64,000 bases of DNA, taken from Chaetorhynchus papuensis. Taxonomy: Eukaryota > Chordata > Aves > Passeriformes > Rhipiduridae. Below are positions 34,501 to 46,293 of the stretch, one piece after another. The notes under the pieces were generated by a model. That model searched no databases. It was not told the origin of the DNA and was given only the letters and a program-made list of their open reading frames with translations. The position numbers and the translations under genes were made by a program. Where the stretch lies: the NCBI GenBank assembly GCA_013396525.1, contig VWYX01001145.1, positions 62,001-126,000 of the forward strand, given 5' to 3'. Within the stretch, counting starts at the first letter, position 1. Every line of letters starts with the position of its first letter.

Positions 34501-37500
34501 TATGATTTTTTTATCTTCTATTTTCTAGGGGGTTTCTCCCCTCCCCATCCATGCTTTTTCAGGATTCTGCAGTGTTATAAAATTGCCGTTAATGGTTCAT
34601 GAAAATGGTTCCCAGTTAACCATGTGGGATACCTTGGAAAACTTGGCTAAGGGCTTATATTCTTTATCTTCTGTCAATGACAGTATCAAAAGATAAGGCA
34701 ACTTCTTATTTGGAGAGAAGTAAGTGGAGTCAAGAAAATGTGTAGAGCTCAGAAAGACCGTGCAAAAATGTGCCCCTGGAAACAGAACTTCACTAGGTCG
34801 ATGCAGAAAAGCAATTTTTTCAACCAGATAGAGGACTAATATCATCAGAGGAAGAAATAGCATCTTCATCAATCTTGATTTAATATCAAAACATGATTTT
34901 GATTTAATATAGAAGACGTAAATAAGCTGTTCCTGAAACAATTCACTGTATATCAGTACACTAATAAAACTTCATTTTCCAAGTAATGATTTATACTTTA
35001 CTATTGTTAATAGCTGCTGTACTAATTATTAAAATATTTATAACCTGAACAGTGTTGCAATTCATTATATTATGGTGCAAATGGTCTGGTAGTGCAGACT
35101 TTACTTTTTCAGTTGATCAATTCCAATCTGTTAAAATAACACTATTTTTTATACACAATGTGTAAGTCAAGGCAGATGTTGCTAGAATTTTGTCAATGAG
35201 TCATACTCTCACATACCCCCAGGTCCTTAGCAAAAGCACTGGCAATATGGTATAGTGCAAGGCAATCTGCAATGAGTTAAGATATTGGCTCAGTTCCTGC
35301 CTCTCAGAAAGTTTCTTCTGCTTGACTGAAAATGAATACTATTAGGTTCAAGCCTCAGCATCTTCTTCCAGGCAGCATGGACAGCTGGTACTTGCAGTGA
35401 TTAAGAATCATCTGACCTGTGGTCATGACAAGCTGGAAAAATGTCTCTAGTTTGCCTGCTCGGCTTCATTATCAGCAAATGCCTTGAAATGATACTTTAT
35501 TTATTAACAAAGACAACTCCCTTCAACAGTGCTATCGATCATCCTAATTTATCCAACATATCTAATACTACACTGCTATTCACTGTAAGTAACTAAAGAT
35601 AAATTACTTCCGTTGCAAAGCAACGCTATACTTTGTCATCTCCTTACTCCCTAGGCATGGGTTAAGTGGAGAGAAAAAAAACGACTTTGGGAAACAGATT
35701 AGAGATATAATCGGAGCAGGAAGCAGCAGAAGCAAAAAACAGTGGTCTAATTCTTTTTAACTGTAGAAGGCTATCTTTATTAAATAAAACACATGGTATG
35801 AGTGTAGTGACTCACACTACTATAAGTTCCAAAAGATCTAAGCATGTGTTTTATAGAATTTTAAGCAGTAACCCTGCTATTCTGTTCCGTTGATAAGGGA
35901 AGAAACTTATATCTCCAACAGCAGTATTGATGACTAAAATCTATAAAAAATATGTTTTGTAGGACCTCTGACAGAACACAAAACCTATCTTGACACATTC
36001 TCAGTGTGCTTTAACTTTTTTAACAGTATGAAATTATTATAAACTATGATATAGTACTGGAGTTGTTTTGCCATTTTAACAGAAGTAAAATCTCAGTTGA
36101 AGCTGGTCACATGATGACTAAATTAAGTATATCTAATGACAGTGTCAAAGACGTGTGACATTGCATTAAAAAATGCGTTCAGTTGCTTAGAGCTTCTTCA
36201 ATCATCATCTATATTTAAGTGATTAGATATTTGTCTTAGAGAAATCTTTTTATCATATCTAGTATCTGCTCTTTCTGGGTAGACTTCAGCCATATGTGAA
36301 AGAAAAGCTGAGAAAAGATGCCTTTTGTCAATATTATAAAGTTGCAGAAGCTTTCACTGGATAGTGCTAACACGTACATCCTTTGGGGCATGAAGCTATC
36401 CTTTGTGACAGATTTGGTTTGCTGACATCTATGGAAACATCTGACCATATGGTGCCAGGTTCCACCTTTTGAACAATTCCCCTCTGCACACTTGAGCAGC
36501 AGTTTCTTAGTCTCTTATATTCCCTTAAGACCCTGTCCGCACCTCATGTGCTCCAGTTTCTGACCTGAGCTGGATCCAGCTACCAGAAGAAATGATGTTT
36601 CGGTATTTGATAGTAAGAACTATTGAAAGAGTAAAGTACCAGAGCCAAGTTTAAGGAGTACAGGAGATGGACATGTTTGTTCTTAACTATTATGGGCTGC
36701 AAACAATGAAATAAAAAAAACCTTTGATTGGAGATTTTGATAATGAAATGGGGTCTGATAAGCACAGAACAAGGAATTTGACAGAATGTTTGGAATTATC
36801 TGGGGGAAAACCCAACAAAATGTAGATTAGGGAGTGTGTTTGGGCCTGCAAAACACTGCAAGAAATATTTACTGACTTGGCCAGAAGTAAGGGGAATGTG
36901 GAGTTGGAGGTTATGAAGAAACTGGAAATCGTTTGTCAAGGAAGCAGAAAGTGTATCCAACAGTCATTTTTTAATCTTTTTTTGCTCTGTGTCCTGGTTT
37001 CCTCTTGATCATATTGCATGAGTGCATACTAATTGCTCACTTCTCAAGTGAATTCACTAGTTTCTTCCCAGACATAAGGGGAATACCTTTGTTCCAGGAT
37101 CTACTCTAATCACTGTATGTCAGAATGATCTTGCGACAAGCTTAGTCATCCAACATAGTCCATCTTGTTCTGCACCCTAACAGACCTCCATGTATGCCCA
37201 GGTTATGCCTGAGAACATGAACACCAGGAGCCATGCTAATAAAAGGAACTCTGTCAGGCAGCATCACAGCTGCATTACTATGCCGGGTCCTCTAAATTGA
37301 AGATCTGCAAATATGTTTTAAAATAAAGACCATGATGGCAGCACATAAGACAGAGAGTATCAGACTGTGTCCAAGCAGCTGATTGCTACGTGCCGTGAAA
37401 TTTCTAGTCAACCCAAACTGTTTTAAGCCTGAATCAGTCTGGAATGACTGAAATGACCTTTGTTCTGCTCTACAGTTCTCAGCTGTATCGTATCATATCA

Positions 37501-37680
37501 TCATCAGCAGCTGATGGAGAGAGCAAGGACAACACCCTGATTTTGGCAAGGAGAGAGAGCAGATGGTATGGAACCTAAAGAGGTTCTCTTCCAGAATGTC
37601 ATGTTTTGTTCTTCTGTTACTATCAGTTATTGATTCTGAACTGCTTAACTTTCCTAACTTATATCTGTGTATTATATTGT
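31571..37680. other. Unassigned AT-rich DNA
   Basis: No gene or known repeat is recognised. The minus-strand frame at 34597-34941 (114 codons) has no domain, no splice context and AT-driven composition. Confidence 0.5.
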
Positions 37681-37806
37681 GAGATATTTAAAACCCCACT
37701 GGACACAATCCTCAGCAACCAGCTAGCTGACCTTACTTGAACAAGGGAGTTGGACTTGGTGATGTCAAGAGGTCCTTTATGGACCCAACATTTCTGTGAT
37801 TCTGTG
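37681..37806 (+). mobile_element. CR1 3'-end copy
   Basis: Landmarks in order are CCACTGGACACAATCCTCAG, CAACCAGCTAGCTGACC, GGGAGTTGGACTTGGTGATG, AGAGGTCCTTTATGGACCCA and the terminal TTCTGTGATTCTGTGG octamer tail. The copy is 5'-truncated to about 125 bases. Confidence 0.88.
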
Positions 37807-39736
37807 GTTTCTCAATCCATCTTTGCACCCTTCTCTGAATGAACTATGATAACAAGCCTTTTCAGTCTCAAAAAATTGTTGGATTTGAGACTTCTGCAAC
37901 AATTCAACTTCTTACAAGTGTAGTTTGTTTTGCAATCCAAATACTGCTTTTCTTGTTCAGAAGTTTATGAACAAAATGAGGAAAGGCAGAGATGAAAGAG
38001 ATATAGAAAATCTTACATAGAGGCATTTAAATGGTGCTAGGTGGAAATAGTCTGTCCTTCTAAATGCTATCAGATCTAGTGGTTATGGGAAGGTCACGTT
38101 GGTCAAACTTGTTATAGGTCACCAATTTATCTGTCCTTCCTGAGTGTCTGAGGGTTGGATGTGTTAAAACTCTGGGCACTAACAGGAAAATGTAATCAGA
38201 TTTTAAAAAAAGATAAAATGCCATATAATGTTACATGGTATAAGAATATATGTCACAATGGGAGCTCCAAATTATTAGGTGCATCTGACCTTCTCTTCTT
38301 TCATGTATAAAGGAAAAATTTGTTTTCCAGGTATACTGTAAAAAGCAAGTGATTTCTTCATGCCATGGTGTAATATCAGTGATAAATACTGTAGAAGCCT
38401 ACAAACAAATTAGTTTTGCCTTCAAGGCAGAGTTTGAATAATATTCAGCAAACAAGACATATGACCACACACTGAATAACGAAGATAAACATGTTGTGCA
38501 GGAACAATACAGAGTATGAAAGGTACCCTGAATGAGACAAGGATGCTCAGAAAATTGTATGAAAGTAAAACGTGATTAGACATTGTATGTGTACAGAGGG
38601 GCTAAATTAGGACAAAATAAATATTATTTGCGGTAACTTCTGGCTTTTGAGCGTTTGGTTTTGCATTGTAGAATTCTTAGCATAAATTCATAAATGTTAT
38701 GTTTCTAGAGTTTAAGAATTGCATAATTTTGACCACTAGCTGCTGTTAGTGCCCAACATTTAAATTGCAATGTATCTGACAGTAATCATTTATTCCTTGG
38801 GCTGCTCGCACATACAGCTGATTGGCTTCAGGCTAAGGCTTGTAATGAGGTAACCCCAGCAGAGAGGTACTACCTCACTCTCCCACATCCTGGGTTTGAG
38901 GACATAGATGGGCATAATCACTGCACACACATATGCTGACCCACTGATCCCTTTTTGAGAGCAGCTGAGCTCCAAAAGAAATTAAAATTGAAACTCTGCA
39001 GGTACAGATTTGGGTTCATAGCAATCTTTATCTACTTGTAAAATGGCATTAGTTAGAGAGTCACCATTTCTTCATTCATAGCCACACTGAGCTAAAATCA
39101 CTGTAAAAGCTAATACTTATTTAAACTCTGGCAGCAGAGTGACTTTTTCAATTGCTTACAACCCTCACATTATACTGAAGAGAAACAGATCTAAGCAGTG
39201 TGCCAGAATGAAGAAAGACAGTTCAAATGGCAAAAAAGTGAATCTGCAGTTACAGTCAATTATTTCAGCATGCTGTCTCTGTGGCAATTAAGACACAACT
39301 AATGAGCTTGGTGTCAAAACTGGCAATGGCATCCTGGTCTTCATAGACACTCTTTAATCTTTATAATATAACCCTTTCCCATTAGTATTTCATTACTGCT
39401 TTTTAGGTTTTCACTTGGGAAATACAATGTTCATTTTTGTTTAACAATTTTTCTATTGAACCATACTCATCACTAGTCTATCCATTAGAACATGAAAGAA
39501 GTTGTATGGGGTCAGAAAAAGGTCCATACAGTAGACCTTCTGTCTCCATCAAAAACACATGGCTAGGAAATAGAAAAGCAACCACATAGCAGTGCAACTT
39601 TAGGAGACTCTTGTACCTACTTCCAATTCTGAGCTTCCACAGAAGGTTTCAGGATGGGAGAGGAGGGGAGAAAAGGGTGTCGTGGGTGGGTGTAAGAGTC
39701 CATGATATAATTTCTTTCTGAAAAACCTCACCTCAC
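37807..39736. other. Unassigned AT-rich DNA
   Basis: No gene or known repeat is recognised. Confidence 0.5.
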
Positions 39737-39839
39737 CTGGTGAATCTGACCTTGGAGATGACTCTGTTTTAGGAAGGAGTTTGGACAAGAGACCTCCTGA
39801 GCTCACTTCAAGCCTGAACAGTCCTATAGGCCTGAGAAC
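39737..39839 (-). CDS. Candidate coding exon (unknown gene)
   Basis: On the minus strand the acceptor AAATTTCTTGCTGCAG precedes 103 bases that end in TTCACCAG and are followed by the strong donor GTGAGG. Only the frame from the first base is open. It begins VLRPIGLFRLEVSSGGLLSK and continues with a Ser/Pro-rich segment (TESSPRSDSP), leaving one base: phase 0 in, phase 1 out. Its exit phase fits the candidate at 23303-23361, but its entry phase does not fit 62848-62988 directly, so another exon would be needed or one of them is false. No family is recognised. Confidence 0.27.
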
Positions 39840-41649
39840 CTGCAGCAAGAAATTTCATGAGTCTGTAATATTCAGTAAAGATATAAAGTTCTTTTATTTT
39901 GAGCCTGACACCTCCTAGCTTTACGTATTTCATTAAAGGAGAGAGTGAACTGTAATTTGCCATTCAATTTCTGTATGTCTCATTTATTTTATAGATGTCT
40001 ATCATTATCAGTTCAGTCATTTCTTTTTCAGGCTGAAAAATTTACTCTGTTTAATCATTCTTCATGTGAAACTTTTCTGTGGGTGCAATTGTCCTTTTCC
40101 AATTTTACAACATGCTTTTTTGAGATGGGATGAGTCTGGAACAAATCTGCTGGGAGTATTCAAAATGTAATGCACTTTTAATTTATTTAGTCGAAGCATG
40201 ATGCTTCCTCTATTGTTCCCTTATTTTGATTCCCTCTAATAATTTTGAATATTCTATTTCCTTTTTTGACAAATACACACATCTGAATGTGGAATTTATT
40301 TCACCTTTTAGTCAGCCAGTATTGCGATGGTCTTCTTCAGTACTTAACAGCTAGCGCTTCTCTTTACTACCATAAGAAATTTGGTATCAAACAGAAACAT
40401 CATCATTGCATTCCCTTTCGCTCACCCTGATAATTTTTCATTATGTTACATCTAGTTGATTGCACTACAATCCCTGTGAGTCTCTGCTGATCATTTCAAC
40501 ACTATCTGCATCTGGCCTTTCTCCGTTCTCTGCATTCCCTCTTCATAACTTTTTAATCTGTGTGAATATTCTTTTTCTTACCCCGAAGCAATTTCTTTTC
40601 TTTAAAAAACACTTGATGAGAGAGTTTATAGTGGACTTTTCTTAACTATATCAACAGAATACTATGTCTATGGGTTTTTATCCTATATGCTATGGTTTTT
40701 TTAACTGGAGAGGGGAAAACAAACAAACAGAAAAAACCAAGAAACAAACTCCAAAGACACAAAATTGTAGTGCTTTTTTTAAGGTTGGATTTGTTATGTG
40801 TTATGGTTGGCTAGAAATAGTTGAAGAGCGGAACTGATGGTTGCAAATGTCAAGATTTTATTTCTCCTAATTCAAAGTTTGCTAAAGCTCATACTAAATG
40901 TGTCTTCTGCATTATGAATAGGGGATTACTTTCTGACATTTAGGATTATTTAGAACTACTAAAACACTGCACATGTTTTATTGCTCATTGTTTTATGCAT
41001 TGTTAATACAGGGAAATAACAATTATTTTTCATGGTCAAAACTTCAATGATTGTCTCTATACAGGAAATAAACCAAAATTTGAAGTTTGCCAGTTTGATG
41101 ATGCAACCATGCATTGTTTGGTTACCTCAGGCTTAGGTGAAATTGATGACATTATTTTACATTTAAATTGGAAATGTCTGTAATATCAACTTAAAGAACA
41201 ATGTTATTATCTAATGTATTCTGTGAACCTTTAAGAGAGTCTTTTATTTTATTTAATTTCCAAGCTGCCTTTTGCCTCCTCAGGGCAGTCAAAGCACTTG
41301 AGCTGTCTCATTCAGTTACTCTTATTTCACCCTTCATATACTGTGTTTTCTCTCAAAATATACCATATTATTGGCATTTTTGTTGGGGTATACATAGTAT
41401 TTGATCAAATACTTAAAATTTGCAACTAAGTGTTCTGTTTAAAAATATTTTGTACTGAATTGTTTTTTCACTAATAAGCTAGAATCCATTTATACTGAAA
41501 CATGAGATATTTGCACTAACTTTATTGTGATTTCTGATTATCTGTTAAAGAACTGTAATATAATGTTTATGAAGTTGAGAAAGGTCTGATTAATACACAG
41601 AAATCAAAGCACACACAAGGAAGGAAATGAGAAATCCTCTCTAAGCACG
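39840..41649. other. Unassigned AT-rich DNA
   Basis: Nothing recognisable is seen. Confidence 0.5.
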
Positions 41650-41830
41650 TATACTGGGTTTGAATAGCAAGGTGCTGGCAGCAGGAGGTGCAGGGCAGCC
41701 TCTGTGAGGAGAGGTCAGGGTGGCTTCACACTGCGTGCAGACACTTCCAGCCATCCAACCTGCCCACTGCAGGGCACAGTTGATCTCCCCAGCCATGGGT
41801 GGGGTGCCTCTGACTCCCAAAAACTGGGAT
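41650..41830 (+). mobile_element. Avian ERV LTR 5' fragment (probable)
   Basis: The stretch opens TATACTGGGTTTGAATAGCA and continues AAGGTGCTGGCAGCAGGAGG, CTTCTGTGAG-like and CACTTCCAGCC segments. It resembles the 5' part of a second, different avian LTR family that begins with a TACTGGGTTTG motif followed by GGCAAGG-TTTGGTAGC. The similarity fades after about 180 bases, so only a fragment is called. This is from recall and is less certain than the other LTRs. Confidence 0.5.
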
Positions 41831-42899
41831 GTATGGACTACAAAAAATTGATGCTGATGAGTAAGTCTGAGTTCATTATTATGAAACAAGTTATTCACCT
41901 GGTGGCAATAAAAAAAATTGATGGCTGAATAACAAAAATGTCAGCTGGGACTATCGTTATGATGGCAGTGAAGAACTTCTTGTGTACTCAAGGCCTATAT
42001 AAAATATGATTACATTTCAAAGTAGTCAGTTTCCCCCTCTTTGCTCTCAGCCACTTCCTATTTCTCATTTATTTCCAAATTTGGAAACACATCCCAGGAG
42101 CTCTTACAACAAACGTAATTAACACCAGTTCACAAATGCTTCTGATTGCACTTAGTCAGACCTGTTATTGCAAACAGAATTCAGCCAGAGGGTTAAAGGT
42201 AGCATATCGTGCATGTGTCATCATATTGCTGAATGTTGATTATACACAAGCTTGGTAAGAGACACCAGTCCCAGGGGATAAGCTATTACAGATGGATACT
42301 GCAAGATGTTCTGTAAATAGTCTGGGAAGAAGTAAGTGCTCTCTGGTTATGATGAGCTGTGTGTATTTCACCACCCTTACTCTGCCATACTTAGACTTAC
42401 AAACCTGTGGTGATTTGTGACTTCTATATCGAGTCTCAGGAGCTAATGTCTCTCCATGATCGCAGGATATTGTCAGAAAAAAACCCTTAGGATCAGTAGG
42501 GTAGCATAGAGCAGTGGAAGCATTATATTTAAAGAGGAATGCAACTATACACAGAAGAGTATGGTGATGTCAGAGTTAGAGGAAAGTAATTAACTCTAGT
42601 ATCTACCTGTAGAAAGTTATTGTGATATCAGATTGAACAAAATATGAATACCATGCATGGGCTGAACATAGCCATAGCCCAGCCAAGCAGGAGTGAAGCA
42701 CATGTCCTGACCCATGCTAACCATGGCTGATACAGTTCTGCCTGGCACTGTCAATAGAGGACTGGGTTTCAGGCAAACCTGGAACTGATTGCCTGTTTCT
42801 CTCCAGCAGGACAGAAGCAGATAAGCCACTGGTATTTAAATAAAAACGATCTATCCATTGATGAACTAAACCAATAAAACTGTATTTTGCTGCTTATCA

Positions 42900-42923
42900 G
42901 CTAAATGTAAAGCTAAATGTAAA
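42900..42923. repeat. 12-bp perfect tandem duplication
   Basis: GCTAAATGTAAA occurs twice in direct succession. Confidence 0.9.
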
Positions 42924-43051
42924 TCTAATCCTAGGTATGTAAGTGCTGTAGGAACTTAGTACTTGGCCCTTTTAGTTGTTGGAAACACATAGTTTCTATT
43001 CATGAAGTCAGTAATGTTTGTTTTTCCCATCGATTTTGTACATTGTGTATT

Positions 43052-43077
43052 TATATCTATATCTATATCTATATCTA
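43052..43077. repeat. (TATATC)n microsatellite
   Basis: Four consecutive TATATC units are seen, with degenerate continuation to about 43090. Confidence 0.9.
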
Positions 43078-44007
43078 CACCTGTATCTAGGAACAGTGTA
43101 TGTATACACACTTTCAGGGAATCATACTGTAAGTGACCACAATAAAATGATGACATTTAACTTCATCAAGAACAGGATGAGAATCTACTTTATGGGCTTG
43201 GTCTAACATTTACTCTGTATGAACTACACGCTCATATTTAATAATTCATTTATTCATCAACAACCAGTAGATAAGCCCCTTATTCTGTGTTTCAATTAAA
43301 ATAAATAAGTGACCATATAATGTGTGTCCTAGAAAACTGAAGACAAATTATTATTCTTCCAAAAGAAACTTTGAAGGGCAATGGAAATTGCAAACTTGTA
43401 CTATTGTGTTTAGAGGATGTACTTGTACAGGGCCTTGAAACTGCATACTTTCAGACATGGAATTAATAGAATCTTTCATTGTTCCAATTTATTAGTGGGC
43501 TGACACTGCAAAATGGTATCTCCTCTATTATTTGTGTTCAACTTGGCCAGAATCCCATCGTGCAATTACATGGGGAGAGAAAGCATTCCCGTCTCATTCC
43601 CTTCTGATGTTCTGCCTCCTCCAAGTATCAGTTTCGAATGTGTGTGGTTAAAGCAGTCTAGACAGGTATGCAACTTGACTGACTGGGTGAATCTAAATTA
43701 GAAGGGGAAGATATAAAAATAATAGGCAGAGTCAGAGAAATGGACAGAATGTTATGGTGCATGGAGATGACTATATATAAAAATGCTATAAGCCTGTAAA
43801 GTCCTTTCTGACAATGCCTACAATGAGCTGCAGCAACCAATCTCATAAAAATGCTTTCTACCTGCATCTCTTCCAGAAATGCTCTCTTTTAGACTTTGAG
43901 AGATGATATGCAAAGATAGCAATTTCAGCAGCAGAAATTGAGGTCAGGTTGCAAAACTTGAAGCCATGTTTTTGCTTGGTTTCTAGCTCCAGCATACTTT
44001 TATAACC

Positions 44008-44035
44008 AAATAAATAAATAAATAAATAAATAAAA
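44008..44035. repeat. (AAAT)n microsatellite
   Basis: About six to seven consecutive AAAT units are seen directly. Confidence 0.92.
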
Positions 44036-45592
44036 ATTTAAAATTTCACTTATTATGGAATTTATTCTTTTCATAAAGATGTATAAAAGGTGATTATTGC
44101 AACTGCTTTATTAGGTTGAAAATATCAACTTAATAAGCATTATTTATCAATGTTTGCCTTCTACTAAGTTAGAAAGTATCCAATGGAGTGTTTTAGGATG
44201 TTTTGAATACATGGAGTGCAGAGACCTACAGAAAGTTTTGTGCTGCATGACACACATCACACTTTTTTTCCTCCAAGCCCTACAAAAAATGAACCCATTG
44301 TCCTCCCATTCAAAAAAAAAAAAGCAGCAAAGCAAAAGAGGTGCGGAAATTCCTATTTTAAGTGTTCTGCCACAGCAAAAGTCTGTGGCAGAAGGCATGC
44401 CAAAGTAACTTACCTAGCCACAGTAGAACGGGTTGTATTCTACCTCTGACCTGTAGACAAGTTGCAATACTTGGGGCAGTGCTGTCACAGCTGGCAACAG
44501 TCAAAGAATGTGATATGGTGAGAGAGGCAATCGTGAACGCTCAGGATGACGCTCCCAGTCAGCCACATCTTTGAGTGATCTGGTACCCCAGCACAGAGCT
44601 CCAGTGAGAGTGAGAGGAGGGAGCCTGTCTGAGAGACATTCAGAGCTCTGAAGCTCTCAGGTGGCCTCAAGACAATTCATGAAGTCTGTTTATTTTTAGA
44701 TGGAGAAAAGTTTAAGTAGCAGAAGGGAATCCATTTGTGAATCTTGCCGTCCACTGAATTCATGCAGCCACTTGATTATAGTCAAGCTGTTTTCCCTTCT
44801 CTGATTTCTTCGTGTATTGCATTTTTTACTATAAAACATTTTCTTTATAGACACTCACATATACAAAAGGTATTTCTATGAACAAAACCTCTTCTATTTT
44901 CTAAAAGCCTTACTGCTCTCTTTCTGCATTAGACATTGTAATCCTTTTTTTCTGCTTCACGGTGGGTTGATATGGAAATGGAATTACAAACAGTATTAGA
45001 ATGTAGACGTGGGCCAAGAAGTTACCCTTTGTTTCCCAAATCCATTGTTGTCTTACCATGCAGTCTTAGGCAGCTCACTTAACTTCGTCAGGCCCCGGTT
45101 CAGCAGAGATGTATAGGTAATACTGCACATCTCAAACTGATTTGAAATGTGGTTATACCACATCCCCTCTCTCCTAGTTTTCTAAATTAAAATGGAACTA
45201 TAATTAGCCCTCCCCCCAAAAATATTGCACTTTCCTATATGACATTCAAACGCCCCCTGAAAATTCCAGACCTAAGGTCCTCTGAATCTCTTATTTAAAC
45301 TTCAGACACATGGTCTTTGTTCAATACCTTTTTATTTGGTGTACATTGAATTAAGCAGTTTATTATTTGAAAAATATGTGTGTTGCACCACCTAGCATAA
45401 AAAAAATATTCAACCCAAATGTTCATATATGATTATCCATACTCATAAGCCTGGCTATATCTCAAGTGGGTGGAGGGAAAACCTGCACTCCTCATTACAA
45501 TTTAATGAAACAAGTTTTGAAATGGCTGCCTGAGGATATGGTTTATCTTTATTTTTATTTCCAAGAACCAGTAATATTGAAGGCGTGTAGGA

Positions 45593-45795
45593 TTTCATAG
45601 AATCGAAAACCATTTAGCTTGGAAAAGACCTTTAAGGTCATCAAGTCCAACCATTGACCCAACACCACCAAACTCACCACTAAACCATGTCCCTAAGTGC
45701 CACATCTACACATCTTTTAAATACCTTCAGGGATGGTGACTCAACCACTTCCCTGGGCAGTCTGTTCCATAGCTTGAGAGGTCATCTAAGAGCTT
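45593..45795 (-). mobile_element. CR1 3'-end copy, comparatively well preserved
   Basis: On the plus strand it reads TTTCATAGAATCG, TTAGCTTGGAAAAGACCTTT, AAGGTCATCAAGTCCAACCA, CCACTAAACCATGTCCCTAA, CACATCTACACATCTTTTAA, CTTCAGGGATGGTGACTC and CCCTGGGCAGTCTGTTCCA. This is the reverse complement of a CR1 terminus with few differences from the family pattern, so it is probably the youngest CR1 here. It is 5'-truncated near 45795. Confidence 0.93.
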
Positions 45796-46113
45796 GGTAA
45801 AACCACACAAATTATATTCTGTCTGTGAGCATGTCTTTAGAGAATACAACTTCTACAGAGCTTTTTTTTTTCTTGTAATTAAGTTTAAAAAATGAGAGAA
45901 AATCTATAAAAGCAGGATAGTTTTCTTGAAATGGAATAATTTAGAGTCCTCCATGAGGTTATTCTGCTTCTTAAGGATTGAGAAATATGTAGTATTTAAG
46001 CAGAATAAAATTATATGCACATATGGTTAAGTGAATTTATCTAGCCATAATAGTGTAGTCTTATTTTGTAAAAGTAAATGTGCACATTTAGACCAGAATG
46101 ATGTCTCTTTTAG
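45796..46113. other. Unassigned DNA
   Basis: Nothing is recognised; there is a T-run at about 45862-45871. Confidence 0.5.
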
Positions 46114-46293
46114 TGCAAGGGAAGTATTCCAAAAGGGATTCTATTCCCCATTTAAGGCTGCTGCACAGGAGGCAGCCAACACTGCAAATCCAATAATGAT
46201 ATTGAAATTACTCACACAACCCTACTGGCAAGTGATCCAGAAGGTTTTATTACTTATGTTGATTGTGTTCATGCCTTTTATATCCTTCTGTCG
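46114..46293 (+). CDS. Candidate 180-base coding exon (unknown gene)
   Basis: The acceptor GATGTCTCTTTTAG precedes 180 bases ending CTGTCG and followed by the consensus donor GTAAGTCAC. One frame is open across the whole stretch, leaving one base at the start and two at the end, so it is a symmetric phase-2 exon. It reads AREVFQKGFYSPFKAAAQEA and then a hydrophobic segment rich in Leu, Met, Ile and Phe that could be membrane-spanning. The frame continues open upstream to an ATG at 46031 in a run of 88 codons. No family is recognised. A chance frame in AT-rich DNA is a serious alternative. Confidence 0.25.

Larger units (their letters stand above)
41831..45592. other. Unassigned AT-rich DNA with microsatellites
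   Basis: No gene is recognised. It contains a 12-bp tandem repeat, a (TATATC)n run and an (AAAT)n run (separate entries). A small minus-strand stretch at about 44414-44448, between CTTGTCTACAG and GTAAGTTAC, has splice-like borders but is only 35 bases long. Confidence 0.5.

Noticed and set aside
34597..34941. Minus-strand 114-codon frame
   Set aside because: No recognisable domain, no splice borders and AT-driven composition.
44414..44448. 35-base minus-strand stretch between CTACAG and GTAAGT
   Set aside because: Very short and weakly supported; such pairs arise often by chance in 64 kb.
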